NCBI GenBank assembly: GCA_014058105.1
Contig: JACGCM010002205.1
Location: 1,798,001-1,862,000 of the forward strand
Source of the DNA: Kingdonia uniflora
Taxonomy: Eukaryota > Streptophyta > Magnoliopsida > Ranunculales > Circaeasteraceae
Reading direction: 5' to 3'
DNA length: 64,000 nt
Part shown: one piece after another, positions 1 to 10,200 of the stretch
Layout: each line of letters begins with the position of its first letter
Position numbering within the stretch: position 1 is the stretch's first letter
The notes under the pieces: generated by a model
Seen by the model: only the letters and a program-made list of their open reading frames with translations
Told to the model about the DNA's origin: nothing
The model's database searches: none
Made by a program: the position numbers and the translations under genes

Positions 1-1
1 G

Positions 2-271
2 GTGCATGACTATGAAATAGTCCAGGGGACGATGCCAGTTTTTTGTGATAATATAAGTGCGATCAATATCTCCAAGAATCCTGAACAACATTCCATATCC
101 AAGCACATTAACCTTCGATTTCACTTCATCCGTGATACTGTTGAGCGTAATATAGTCAGTGTTGAGTATGTTCCTACAGAGAGTCAGTTAGCAGATTTCT
201 TCACCAAGCCGTTCGATGTTATGAGGTTTGAGATTTTGCGACGATCAATTGGTGTCTGCTCTATTGATTAG
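2..271 (+). CDS. Ty1/copia polyprotein, C-terminal end of RNase H (partial)
   Basis: This is the last 89 residues of a copia polyprotein; the frame is already open at the window edge. It reads through the RNase H C-terminal block, with the sequence VFCDNISAINISKNPEQHS, then a KHINLRFHFIRD segment, and then a YVPTESQLADFFTKPF segment. These three blocks are the family's standard C-terminal signature, in the standard order. Residue N18 follows the conserved catalytic-site D (CDN). The frame ends at the TAG at 269-271. RNase H degrades the RNA template strand during reverse transcription in the cytoplasmic particle. No stop codon or frameshift is visible in this part. The same terminal peptide appears, damaged, at 41663-41710 on the minus strand. 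Confidence 0.9.
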   Translation: MHDYEIVQGTMPVFCDNISAINISKNPEQHSISKHINLRFHFIRDTVERNIVSVEYVPTESQLADFFTKPFDVMRFEILRRSIGVCSID

Positions 272-1682
272 GTATGTCTTTTACTTCCTCTTTACACTAT
301 TTTCTTAGATTATCACAGTGATATATGCTTGGTCAGATACGCTTTTTAATTTAATGTTAGGACATTTTAGTATAGTGTTTACTTAGATTTGATTTCTCTC
401 ACGGCAGTTAACTATCACATGCTTAGATAGATCGGCACTCATTGATATTATACTTTAGGATACATGTAGAGACTTCGTACCTAATGCTATATGAGGATTT
501 GACCTTATTTATGAGGTTCGAGTGTTATGACATTTACTTCTCTCTTTGATATTTTTGTTTGTGATCTCATTTCGCTTCCTTACTCAATTATCAAATGATA
601 ACTTCAAGTTCAAGATTAGTCTAATTGAACATTCCCTATACTTGATTCGAGACAAAAAAATACTATGCGAGATCGAAGATATGATAATAGGCTTTTTATT
701 GCTACACATTTTTTAGCCTTCGCTATTCATAACCATATTCTTATCTACTTGTAGCCCTTTGTGCCTGAAAATAAGCCTTTCATTTTTCTACCCAAATTCT
801 TTATTCATTTACCCGTTTGTTCTGAGACTTTTTAGTGAAAAAATATAAAAAGGGGGTTAGAATAGCTGAATGAAAGAATCGATTGTATTTCCCCATCTCT
901 TTGATAGTATATAACTTTGGGTCATATATAAAAAAATGTATGTGTGCTTTATGGGGGAAAGATGAATAGAAGAATACAATGTATCCTCAAAAGAAAAAAA
1001 AGGGAGGAGCAATGATATGCTATTTTATGTTTACTCAATAAGAAAAAGAATGACAGAAGTTGAATTTGGTTTCAAGTGAGAATGGGAGTTAGTGTAACTG
1101 TAGTCTCAGAATGTCCGCAAAATACCTACTCTGTCATATGCCTACCCGTGCCTACATTATAACATTTTCAAGACTTGTTTGATGCTGAGTTTAACACAGT
1201 TTGTTTAGTGGAGATGAGAGATATGGAGTCTATATTAATTAACTTGACACTATTAATGACGATTGATTTCATGTCCATGAGATCTTCCAGCTTACAGTGT
1301 GTTGCTTATTTGATGAAATATGAGTCTTTTTTTGCATATTATTCATATTCATATTTCGCACAGAGTGTTAGCTAGTTAATTCTCAATGATTTCGTGTGAC
1401 CACCGATGGGAGGCCTAAGTTAAAACAACTTTCCTTATAGTATTTTATTTCTGGATGTTGGGTCTATTGAATGCATGGTACTGTTTTATGTTGACTGCAC
1501 ACACACACACTCTAAGTAAATACTTATTATGTCTGGATTTTCTATTGAATGATTTCCTATATATTATTCATGTAGCCTGTGATTAGTCTCTGATCTAGCG
1601 TAGACAGGGGGAGTATTGCTTACTTAGTGTTTATTTCTTTGATTTTTTTTGTTGCGTTGCGTTTCGTTTCGTTTTATCTCTA
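272..1682 (+). other. Post-pol spacer of the SIRE-like element
   Basis: This stretch is non-coding and AT-rich. It aligns by eye with the minus-strand copy (about 30650-31100 and 40650-41660), which shows it belongs to the retroelement and not to the host. It carries a short AC microsatellite at 1498-1511 and a purine run at about 1606-1614 that resembles an internal polypurine tract. Short ORFs in it have no recognisable content. Confidence 0.6.
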
Positions 1683-1833
1683 TTGAAAAGAAAAAAAAAG
1701 TGCAAAGTTTTTATTCGAATAATTTTCTTTTGTTCGAATATTTTCCAACAGATACTTGTTTATTCGAATACAACTTTTGTTGCTCGAATACATTTTGACG
1801 AGTTTTTTTTTTACAAAAACCAATTTTTTCTTT

Positions 1834-1868
<35 letters not shown>

Positions 1869-2514
1869 ATTCGAGTATAACCTTGGCGCTGTCTATCTAT
1901 CTCTCTCTCTCTCTCAAATACTCCCATGTTTGAATTCCATACGTGAATTTATTTATGCTTCATTACCTCGTTTTCATCATTGAATTTGGAATTTCATGTG
2001 TTCGAAGCTTGGCGTTCCAATTAGTGGTTTTCTCTCGGCAGTTTTGGCCCTAATTTTGTGATTAGACTCTTTCTTCCATGTGGTAAGCTTGATCTACACT
2101 CTCTCCTTCAAATTTGGTGATCAATTTTGTCAATTTGCGCTTTGGATTTGGTTTGTTGTTTCGACTTGAACTGTCATTGGATTTGGAGTTAGAATTTCGC
2201 ATTATCTCTGTTAATTGGAGTTGGAATTTCAAATTGGAGTTGTTTCTTGGGTTTGGATTTGAAAGTGGAAGTGGCATATGTTTTGTGCAAAATTAAGAGA
2301 TTCGTGTGTGTTGTGATTCTTGCAGGTTTAGGGGTGCTTGTGTGGTGATTGCTTGACTGCGGTGGTGATAAGTTGTGTGCTTGTTTATTGAGGTTCCCCT
2401 GCTTAACCGTGTAGGTTGAGTTTGTGGAAATTGGTGATTTTCTTGTAGGTGGTGTAAGGAGATTGTTGGGATTTTTGTTTGCTATTGTTTACAGAGGATT
2501 GTCTTTATACTGTT
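1683..2514 (+). promoter_or_regulatory. LTR-like upstream region of the env-like ORF (putative internal promoter)
   Basis: Several TTCGAA-type motifs occur between about 1713 and 1792. A CT-dinucleotide tract follows (about 1834-1868, again 1899-1914), then a GT-rich leader running to the ATG at 2515. A TTGCAG/G acceptor-like site lies near 2321-2327. The order of TTCGAA cluster, CT tract and long G/T-rich leader resembles what is seen in the LTR at 4384-5448 and in the long LTR-like block at about 35.9-36.5 kb. The minus-strand sister copy lacks this segment together with the ORF, so the two may travel as one unit. Promoter function is inferred; no clear TATA box is seen. Confidence 0.35.
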
Positions 2515-3843
2515 ATGTCTGCTATGGTAAGGGTTAAACGCCCTCAGGAGGGGTCTCCTGTTCCCAATTCGAGCGAAATGGCAAAGCGGGGACGAACGAC
2601 TTGAGGTACTAGGACGGGTCCTCGTTCCACTAATCCTCTAGGCTCTCAAAGAGGAGGAGCTAGTGGAGCTGGGGAATCTAGTGCAGGAACACAAGGCCCT
2701 AATCTTCCTCATTGGTCTACCCTAAAATCAGGGTTTAAGTTTAGAGGATATCAGAAAGAGGTGACTCTAGATAGGGAGGAGTTGAGTAGGAACTATCCAA
2801 ACATCTCCACAGTTTTTCATGTTTTTGCTATACATGGTTGGACTTGGATTATGGAACCTCAGCTGCTCTGCTACCCTCGGTTAGTGCGACTCTTTTATGC
2901 TTCTTTATGAGTTGTGCAAGGCACGGGTATTGACAAGACGTTCAGGGTATTCATCGATGGGTCTGTTTTTCATATAGATTCGGATGATATTCGAAAAGCT
3001 TTTGGTCCCGGGGAGTCTGACAATCCCGATGTATATTATTTAGCGTGGCCTCCGGTTCTTAGTCAGTTTCCTCCCAAGGAGGAGATGGAGCAGGAGCTTT
3101 TGGATGTTGGAAAGAAGAATGGTCCATATCTTAAGCGTAAGAATCAGAGCCCAGCACTCTGTCTTTTCCATATGGTGGCTCATAGGAACATCATTCCCCA
3201 AAAGGGGAATAAGAATGTTCTAGTGGGCAATATGCTTTATCTAGTATATCTTTATGCTATGAGGCTCAGTGTTGACTTGGTCCTCATTATCATGCATGAG
3301 ATGTTTACCACGGCAAACCCGGATCATCAGATACAGACTTTGCCTTACAACAGATTCATCTCTCAACTTCTGACTGATAAGGGGTATGTTATTTGTCCAG
3401 ATGAGGAGGTTGATGCAAAGAACGAGGTTATTAACGCTCGGTATTGGGAGAAGAGCAAAAAACATATGATCGTAGAGACGGCGTTTGAGATTGAAGGGGA
3501 TGCAGAGGACTCAGGGACTGAGACTGCATCTGCTAGACGAGTTGCGAGACCTTCTACTTCCCGGGCTGCTACTACCTTTGTACCTGGTTCTTTTATGCCT
3601 GCTCCTACTCAATTGGTCCCACATGACTTTGCATCTATGTACACCTATATGGAGTCTCGCTTTAGTAAGCTGGACACTCAGATGGGGACTCATTTTGCTA
3701 GCCTGGACACTCAGATATAGACTCAACTTTGGTTATTCAGGGCAGATATCGGTCGACTCCAGACTTCTGTGGACGGTTTGAGCAGTATAGTACGAGTCCC
3801 GTCGAGTAGTCCGCCTATCGCAGATACAGATGAGGGGTCTTAG
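2515..3843 (+). pseudogene. Env-like / 'putative plant transposon protein' ORF of SIRE-type element, broken
   Basis: One frame runs from ATG 2515 to TAG 3841 (443 codons) and is interrupted by three in-frame stops: TGA at 2602, TGA at 2908 and TAG at 3718. The longest intact stretch is 2914-3717. The N-terminus is basic and Ser/Gly-rich. The middle (about 2750-3420) resembles the plant transposon-associated domain that occurs in extra ORFs after copia pol, including the stretch ALCLFHMVAHRNIIPQKGNK followed by two hydrophobic helices and a YNRFISQLL block. The C-terminal part is Ser/Thr-rich, then has a short repeated SKLDTQMGTHFASLDTQ segment that could form a coiled coil. No signal peptide or confident membrane anchor is visible, so an envelope role is only by position. 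The sister copy at 28978-43144 lacks it. Confidence 0.65.
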
Positions 3844-4369
3844 GTCGTGTGTGACTTTGAGTTTCACTTTTGCACTTTAGAGTGTTTGCTCTATGTTTTT
3901 GTCTTTTCAGTGACTATTTTTGAGTCTGCTTTCTTTACTGCATGTATATTCTATGTAGGTGCTCTATTTTGACTTTGCTATGTATTAATAGTTTATTTTT
4001 GCATGGATAATCTATCTGACGTTTTGCTATATGATTTTACTATTCCATGATATTTACTTGTTCATAAATGTTATATACTTTGACAGGTCTAATATAGTAC
4101 TCTTTTTCCCTCTCTTTTTGCTTGTTTACCCTTTGTTCTTCTGTGTCAAAAAGGGGGAGAGATGTTTATGACAAGTAAGTCAGGTAAGTTCTTTTTTGTC
4201 CTCTGAATCCCTTATTTTGAATATGAACGGTTACGTGATATAGCTTATTTAGTATGCAGGGATTTTAGAGGCTAGGCTCTTGAGTATGGATATTTTGTGA
4301 GTGAGTCAGTCCATCGAGTTTGTGTTCTTTCAGTTATTATATCTAGTTCTAGTTTTGACACAAAATAAA
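3844..4369 (+). other. Spacer between env-like ORF and 3' LTR
   Basis: This is non-coding, T-rich sequence ending in two purine-rich runs, one at about 4147-4160 and the polypurine tract at 4370-4383. The same spacer is present in the minus-strand copy at about 30160-30600, with the AAAAAGGGGGA block conserved. No host feature is seen. Confidence 0.6.
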
Positions 4370-4383
4370 CCAAAGGGGGGGAT
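4370..4383 (+). other. Polypurine tract of SIRE-like element
   Basis: The run ACCAAAGGGGGGGAT lies directly against the LTR start TAAAACATCC. The minus-strand copy has AACCAAAGAGGGAGAT at the same place. It primes plus-strand DNA synthesis in LTR retrotransposons. Confidence 0.75.
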
Positions 4384-5448
4384 TAAAACATCCAATTTTG
4401 GAGTTGTTTCATTTAGTGTCTAGAGTAGGCGTCAGCATTATCTCGTGGTTATCCGACGTTAGTGAATACATGTGAGTGACTACAGCTGGACTGACTAACT
4501 CTGAACAGGTAAGTGGGATTCTGACTCTTTGTTCAAAAAAGTCAAGCCTATGTATTTTACAAAGTATGAAAAAGTAATAAGAATGTCTTCTTAAAGAAAA
4601 TAGAAGTTTTATTCGAACAACCTTTAATGTTGTTCGAATATGTTGCAACAGATAAAATTGTATTGGAATAAAATTACTTGTGTTTGAATAACTTTTAACA
4701 TATGCATTTCTATTCGAATAGATTGATTGTTGTTCGAATAACTTTTAACAGATATATTTCTATTCGAATAGATTGATTGTTGTTCGAATAATTTTCAACA
4801 GATAGATTCTTGTTCGAATAGATTAATTTCTATTCGAACAGAGCCCGTGTCTTTTGTTTTCCTTCTTAAGACACACTTATCTTTTTTCAAACACTCACTT
4901 CTTGAAAACCTATATTTTGAGGGCTTGTCTTTTAAGAGTGAAGAGAGATCTATCTTTGAGAGATTTAAGAGAGAATTAAATCACTCAAATCTTGAATCAA
5001 TCAATTGATTAAAAAACCTTAGTCATGCATTGAGGAACTGGATTGATGAACTTGAGCGATTCAAGATTAGGAGCTTCGACGTGAGATTGGAGCGAGGTGT
5101 TGCGAGAAAGCGGAATTGATTGCAAGAAGATTAATTGGAAGAGAGATAACCATGGGAAGTGCTTATCGAGTCTGTAAGTGATTAAATTCTTATAATTCTT
5201 TTTCAATAGTGGATTATTTAGCTATCGAGTGATTCGATAGCGACCTGTGAGTTTTTCTCATGAGAAAGGTTTCCCACAGGGTTAAAAATCTTTGCATTGT
5301 CTTTAATTTCTATTGCTTGCTTGACATTAGATAATCGTATCGACTTGAACTAGGTTAAGCCTTGACCATTAATTCAGAGGATTTAGAACCTATTGATTTA
5401 GACCTAAAATAATCGAAATTGGTTAGTCTTAGGCGACTAGTTATTTCA
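4384..5448 (+). repeat. 3' LTR of SIRE-like copia element (1065 bp)
   Basis: The limits come from comparison with the two LTRs of the minus-strand copy, which is flanked by a 5-bp duplication. The LTR starts TAAAACATCC (a TG start mutated to TA) after the polypurine tract and ends TTATTTCA. Between about 4610 and 4846 it holds at least eight TTCGAA or near-TTCGAA boxes in alternating phase, followed by a CT-rich leader. A conserved segment near 5250-5290 (TGAGAAAGGTTTCCCACAGG) is shared by all three LTR copies in the window. Confidence 0.85.
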
Positions 5449-5947
5449 CTTTGGGAGTTTGAGAGTTGAGAGTTAAGAATTGAGAGAAGAAATGATTGGG
5501 GTTTTAAAGAATTTAGAAAAACTAGCCGTTTGGCTATTGGAAGGAGAGAATGAGACTCAGTTCTGAGGTGCCTGTCGTACTGGTGCGTGGCTTTACGATA
5601 TGCGCTCAGAGTAGCGTCGTTTGAGTTTAAGCATGTAGTTTTTTTGCTTGGGCGCCTGTCGTAGAGACGCCCAATCCCACTAACAAAAAAATAAAAAATA
5701 AAAAATGGCACACTCTCAGAAAAAATCTCCACTCGACATAGGCGCCTACCGTAGAAGCGCGCGTCTGTCGCGCCTGTCGTACATGCGCCTATCTCGAGTG
5801 GAGATTTTTTCTCAGAGTGTACAATTTTTATTTTATTTTTGAGTGGGAGTGAGAATTTCTATTATTGAAGGATGAGTGTGAGGATTTCTACTCCCCGATC
5901 ACCTCTATGGAGTTCCACCCTTCAGTCGTAAAGTGCAACTTGGTGGA
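5449..5947. other. Interval between LTR and solo LTR
   Basis: It contains the hairpin (5674-5855) and flanking DNA with repeated GCGCCTGTCGTA-like motifs. No gene is recognised. The stretch 5860-5947 probably joins to 6979 onward as the original nicotinamidase upstream DNA, interrupted by the solo LTR. Confidence 0.5.
5674..5855. repeat. Long imperfect inverted repeat (hairpin), about 75-bp arms
   Basis: The left arm (about 5674-5748) and right arm (about 5780-5855) are reverse complements over a core of about 35 nt containing TCTGAGAAAAAATCTCCACT, with weaker pairing extending outward through an A/T-rich stretch. The loop is GC-rich and carries variants of GGCGCCTGTCGTA, which also occur outside the hairpin at about 5569 and 5651. 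No coding content is seen. It could be a MITE remnant or a foldback element; no clear target-site duplication was found. Confidence 0.7.
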
Positions 5948-6978
5948 TGAAGAAATATTAAGCTTATGAACCTGAAAATATAGCTTTCCTTCTTGACTGA
6001 GCAACAACAATTTTCAGTTTCGTAAGCAGCAGCAAGAACTCTGGTAGTGAATAACAGTAACTGAGTTGTACAGCAGCAGTAACTATGGGATGAGTTGCAG
6101 TAATGGTAACTACAAAATCAGTTCTATTTTCAGGTTTGTAGCGTCAGGAAATAGCAGCAGGAAGTAACAGTTTCAGTAATAGAAGAACTCAGTTATCACA
6201 ACCACAACAGTTGGTGAACTCCGGTAATGAACAACAGCAATTGCACTATTTGTACTTCGGGCAAACAACAGCAGTAAACAAGAGGTAACAAGTCAGTTTC
6301 AGGTCTGAATTTTAGGTAGCAGCAGCTGTATAGCAGGTCTGAATTCAAGGTAGTTTCTACTGCAAATAGCAAGTAAACTCCGGCAAACAGTAGCAAGTAC
6401 AGGCGGCAGTCACAGTAGCTAGAAAAGAGCAATTTGTTCTCCGGCAAATAGCAGCAAGAGAAGGCAGTTTCATTTTCAGTAGCAAGAAACAACACGGTAA
6501 CAACGCCTGTAACAAAAAGAGAAAGAACAATAGAATTGCGATTGCTCGAGGCGTGGGTCTCACTCTCTTTAAAGAGTATCTCACGTACTCTCCTAGGATA
6601 CAACGAGCATAAGTATACAGCAACTTCACTCAGGGGAAGTCTACGTAAAAAGATCAAAGGTTTTGCACCCCAAAGTTTAAACCGTATAGAGAGAGAAAGA
6701 GAGGAGACGATGAACAGTATTTTATTTTTGTTCTTCTTTGTTTTTTTTTTTTTTTGGTGGTGAAAGGGAAGGTTTATATAATGAAGAGACAACGGCTCTT
6801 TTCCTATCTTTTAGATTGATGGAGTACGTGTTCCTGAAGAAGTTGTCTTCCTGAATAATAGCCGCATGAGAAGAAGGACCAAGTGTGAATGAGATAAAAT
6901 ACCAAGTTTCAATGAGGCCCAATCCCATACCCAAGCTCAAGCCCAAGGCCTAACAAAGGTTTTTGAAAAAATCCAACA
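5948..6978 (-). mobile_element. Solo LTR of a Ty1/copia-type element (1031 bp), TSD GTGGA
   Basis: On the minus strand it begins TGTTGGATTTTTTC and ends TATTTCTTCA, giving TG...CA termini. It is flanked by the same five bases, GTGGA, at 5943-5947 and 6979-6983. No internal region or second LTR is present, so this is a solo LTR left by recombination. A TATA-like TTATATAA (minus, about 6772-6780) is followed by a poly-A run and a leader of CAG/CTG-rich simple sequence (about 6000-6500). The lineage within copia is not assigned. Confidence 0.85.
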
Positions 6979-7201
6979 GTGGAAAACAACAATTGTGTAC
7001 ACTACGATAATGACAGCCACCTAAAAATTTGAATGTTAACCACAAAAAGTTATTGAGTTCAAAAACTCTTGACTTTAAACAAAATAATTGAAGGTCCAAA
7101 AGAGGCTACGAAGTCAAATAAGATTAGAACCATTCACAAGAGGCGGCAAACGTACTTCTCCTCTCTGCTCCTCCCCTGTTTATGTGAGATTGTTTTGAAA
7201 G
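6979..7201 (+). promoter_or_regulatory. Proximal upstream region of the nicotinamidase gene
   Basis: The 223 bp between the solo LTR and the start codon must hold the proximal promoter and 5' leader. A CT-rich stretch at about 7150-7175 is typical of plant leaders. No unambiguous TATA box was found. Upstream control elements may have been displaced by 1 kb when the LTR inserted. Confidence 0.35.
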
Positions 7202-10200
7202 ATGGTGAATGTTTGTGCTTCCCAGATAGTTGATTTGGTGAAAGATGAGCTTCCCCTTCACCAAGATCAAACCCTTTTCTTATCTGATGATGTGAAGACT
7301 GGACTTGTTCTTGTGGATGTCATCAATGGTTTCTGCACTGTTGGAGCTGGTAATTTGGTGGGTACAATTTCTTTTTACTTTTTTGATGTTCTAGATCAAT
7401 GGGGTAGACTTGTTTTTTTATTTTTTATGATTAGTTAATTATTATAATGTGTTTTTTATTCATGATTATATGTCATTTTGATTTGTATTTTAGGTTTTTA
7501 TAGTGCTATGTGATATGATTGAAATTTTGCTTTTTTATCACATTGTTGGTATATTGATGCAAGCTTGGATTTTTTGATCAATGGATTGCTATATTTTCCC
7601 ATGATTTTGGTCACTTTTTTTTCCTCTTTTCTTAAGATAGATGTAGAAAAAAAGTTATTAATCTGATTTATCAGAAGTATTGAATGGTTAATCTGATTTT
7701 TTGGGGGGATCAATGAGTTGCTCTATTATCTATCACATTGTTTGCAAGATGCAAGCTTGTTTTTTTTAGATCAATTTGGATTGCTATATTGTTCTATGGT
7801 TTTGGATAAGTTTAATTATATTTTTTTTTTATGGACGTAGAAAAATTGGTGATTAATTGGATGCAACAGTGATACATTTGATCAATCAGAAGAATTTGTT
7901 AATAAATCAGGAATAATAGATGAGTGCTTAGTTTCATTTATTCCCACATTTCTTAATTGTTTGCTGTAGTTTTTGAATGTTTTTTTTTCTGATATCTTCC
8001 AAATTTTTTGCCTGATTTTGGCGTGCAGTTCTTCGCAGATATGTGCATTAAATTTCTGGTTTTCTTTTACTCTTTGTTTTCTTAATTCAAATTCTTCATC
8101 AAATAAATCAAAAAATGAGTGTTGTGATTTTTTTCTACGAATTTGTTTACTTTTCTGATTATCTTGTTCCTCCATATTAATGACAAGCAAATTTGGGTTG
8201 TTGGCATTTGATTATCTATGAATTATAGTGGTATTTTATGATTGTCCTATTGAATTCAGACCTCTGAATTGAAATTCTGTTTACATTCATGTACAGGCTC
8301 CAAGAGAACCAAATAAACAAATATCGGCGATGGTTGAGGAGTCGGTCCGATTATCTAGAGTTTTCTGCGAAAAGAAATGGCCTATCCTAGCTTTTCTTGA
8401 CACTCACCATCCTGCTAAACCTGAGCACCCTTATCCTCCACATTGCTTAATTGGAACTGATGAGTCGAACTTGGTTCCATCTCTGCAATGGCTGGAGAAA
8501 GAGTCAAATGTCACAATCAGACGAAAATATTGTATCGATGGATTTCTTGGTTCGATTGAAGAAGACAGATCAAATATATTTGAGGATTGGGTTAAGACCA
8601 ACAAACTCAAAGCTGTAAGTAATTAAAATTCAATTAGACTCGACTAATTTTGGACTAGTTGGTGCTGATTTGGACTACATTTATCTGGGTTTTGAAGATA
8701 TTGGTGGTAGGGATATGCACGGATATCTGTGTGTTTGATTTTGTGGCTTCCACATTATCTGCGAAGAATCGGGGTTTTCTCACTCCTCTAGAGGAAGTGG
8801 TTGTTTACTCTCGTGGTTGTGCAACCTTTGATATTCCAAGTCAAGTGGCAAGAAATGCCAAGGGTGCGATAGCCCATCCACAGGTACTTTATGATTGATA
8901 ATCTCAGTCTTGCATTTGATATTCTAGTTTAACATATAAGCATAAATTGCTGCTCCTATAGAAATGGTTAAGTTGGTTTCAATGAAAGATATGGTGGTTT
9001 TAATCCTATATTAGGCCCAGTTAACCTTATCAATCTTTCACAAATACCTTTGAATATTATTTTATGTCTTTCTACTATGTGTTCTTCATTCGTCTACTGG
9101 AAGAATTGGTTGAAATGATGACACGGATTTTTGTGTGAAAAGGCGTTTGAAAGAAGAAGAAATTTCTATATAGGGCCAAAAGTACTCCAAAAATTACATA
9201 AAGTACCTTGGAATTTGAAAAGCTACGTGTAGACCTTGTTCTCAAACTTACATTACATTCACTACCCTAATATTTTTTAAAGACCAAACTACCATATATT
9301 TTAGTTTTTGGTAACCTGCAATAACTTGTAACTTGGTTTTACGAGTCCTTATCGCAACAAATAGCAACCTCGAGTCATTCACGGAGTTCATGTGCGTATG
9401 CTTCTCGACCTCGAAAGGTTGCGGCAATGCAGATCAATGATGGAAGTTTAAGACATTTAGGTTTTTCCCTTAAGTGATGAAACATAAGAAATATGTCAAG
9501 ATGATGGGTTCATTTGCATCTAGGAATTAGGATAGAAGTCGTTGCCACAAGGTTTAGTAAAGTAATTCAATTGATCCCTTTAGTGTCCCCTTCAAGAACA
9601 AATTAGCTGCCACAGTGGGTTGTTTTAAACATAAAGACTTGGTTAAACTTCATGAAGGGCAGTGTTGCGAGAATAACGACCTAGTCCTAGTTTATCATTT
9701 TCCTCCTGTGGAAGCCTCGCCCAACTCATCCATAACTCTTATTAGCGACTCGTACTCTATAACAAGACTTCGGATAAAGATGCATCATTCTTGTTTCCGC
9801 ATTTTGTTTCAATCTAAGAAAATAGTCTCTTGGTTTGTTGCTAAGAGACTCAAGTTTTAGCCGAGATTGGTCAACTCAATGCAAAATCAAGTCTCGCTTA
9901 TTTTTAATCCACAAAACGTGGGACATAAAGGCTAAAGCATCTCTTAACTTTACCCGTTGAGCCGGTTGTAGTGAGTTAACAATTGCAAAATAGGGGTAAG
10001 ATTGGGATTTATAGATTTCAGGGTACTAGATGAAATGATAATTTGAAAATAGGGTCCTATAGTAGTTTTTATAAGTATGAGGAATCAAATGTAATTTCTG
10101 ATGTTCTTTAGGCTATATATAAAATTTTCTTCAAGTAAGACACAAAGATTGTGCAACCCTATTTCGCCATGAAGTATTGGTTGATTTGGTTTCATAAGTT

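Larger units (their letters stand above)
1..5448 (+). mobile_element. SIRE-like Ty1/copia retrotransposon, 3' half (5' half outside window)
   Basis: The order of parts is the RNase H end (2-271), a spacer with purine-rich tracts, an env-like ORF (2515-3843), a second spacer, a polypurine tract and the 3' LTR (4384-5448). An extra ORF between pol and the 3' LTR is characteristic of the SIRE/Maximus lineage of Ty1/copia. A second copy of the same family lies on the minus strand at 28978-43144. It shares the RNase H tail, the post-pol spacer, the polypurine tract and the LTR, and this comparison fixes the LTR limits used here. The 5' LTR, gag and most of pol lie left of the window, so the target-site duplication cannot be tested. 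Nonsense codons in the env-like ORF indicate an inactive copy. Confidence 0.85.

Noticed and set aside
1840..1990. Open frames over the CT tract near 1.85 kb
   Set aside because: Dinucleotide repeat translation only.
4610..4846. TTCGAA clusters as heat-shock elements
   Set aside because: The heat-shock element needs TTC and GAA separated by two bases; here they are directly joined.
6000..6700. Long minus-strand open frames (6196-6792) as a gene
   Set aside because: They lie in the solo LTR leader and consist of CAG/CTG-rich simple sequence with no domain; the LTR limits and duplication explain the region.
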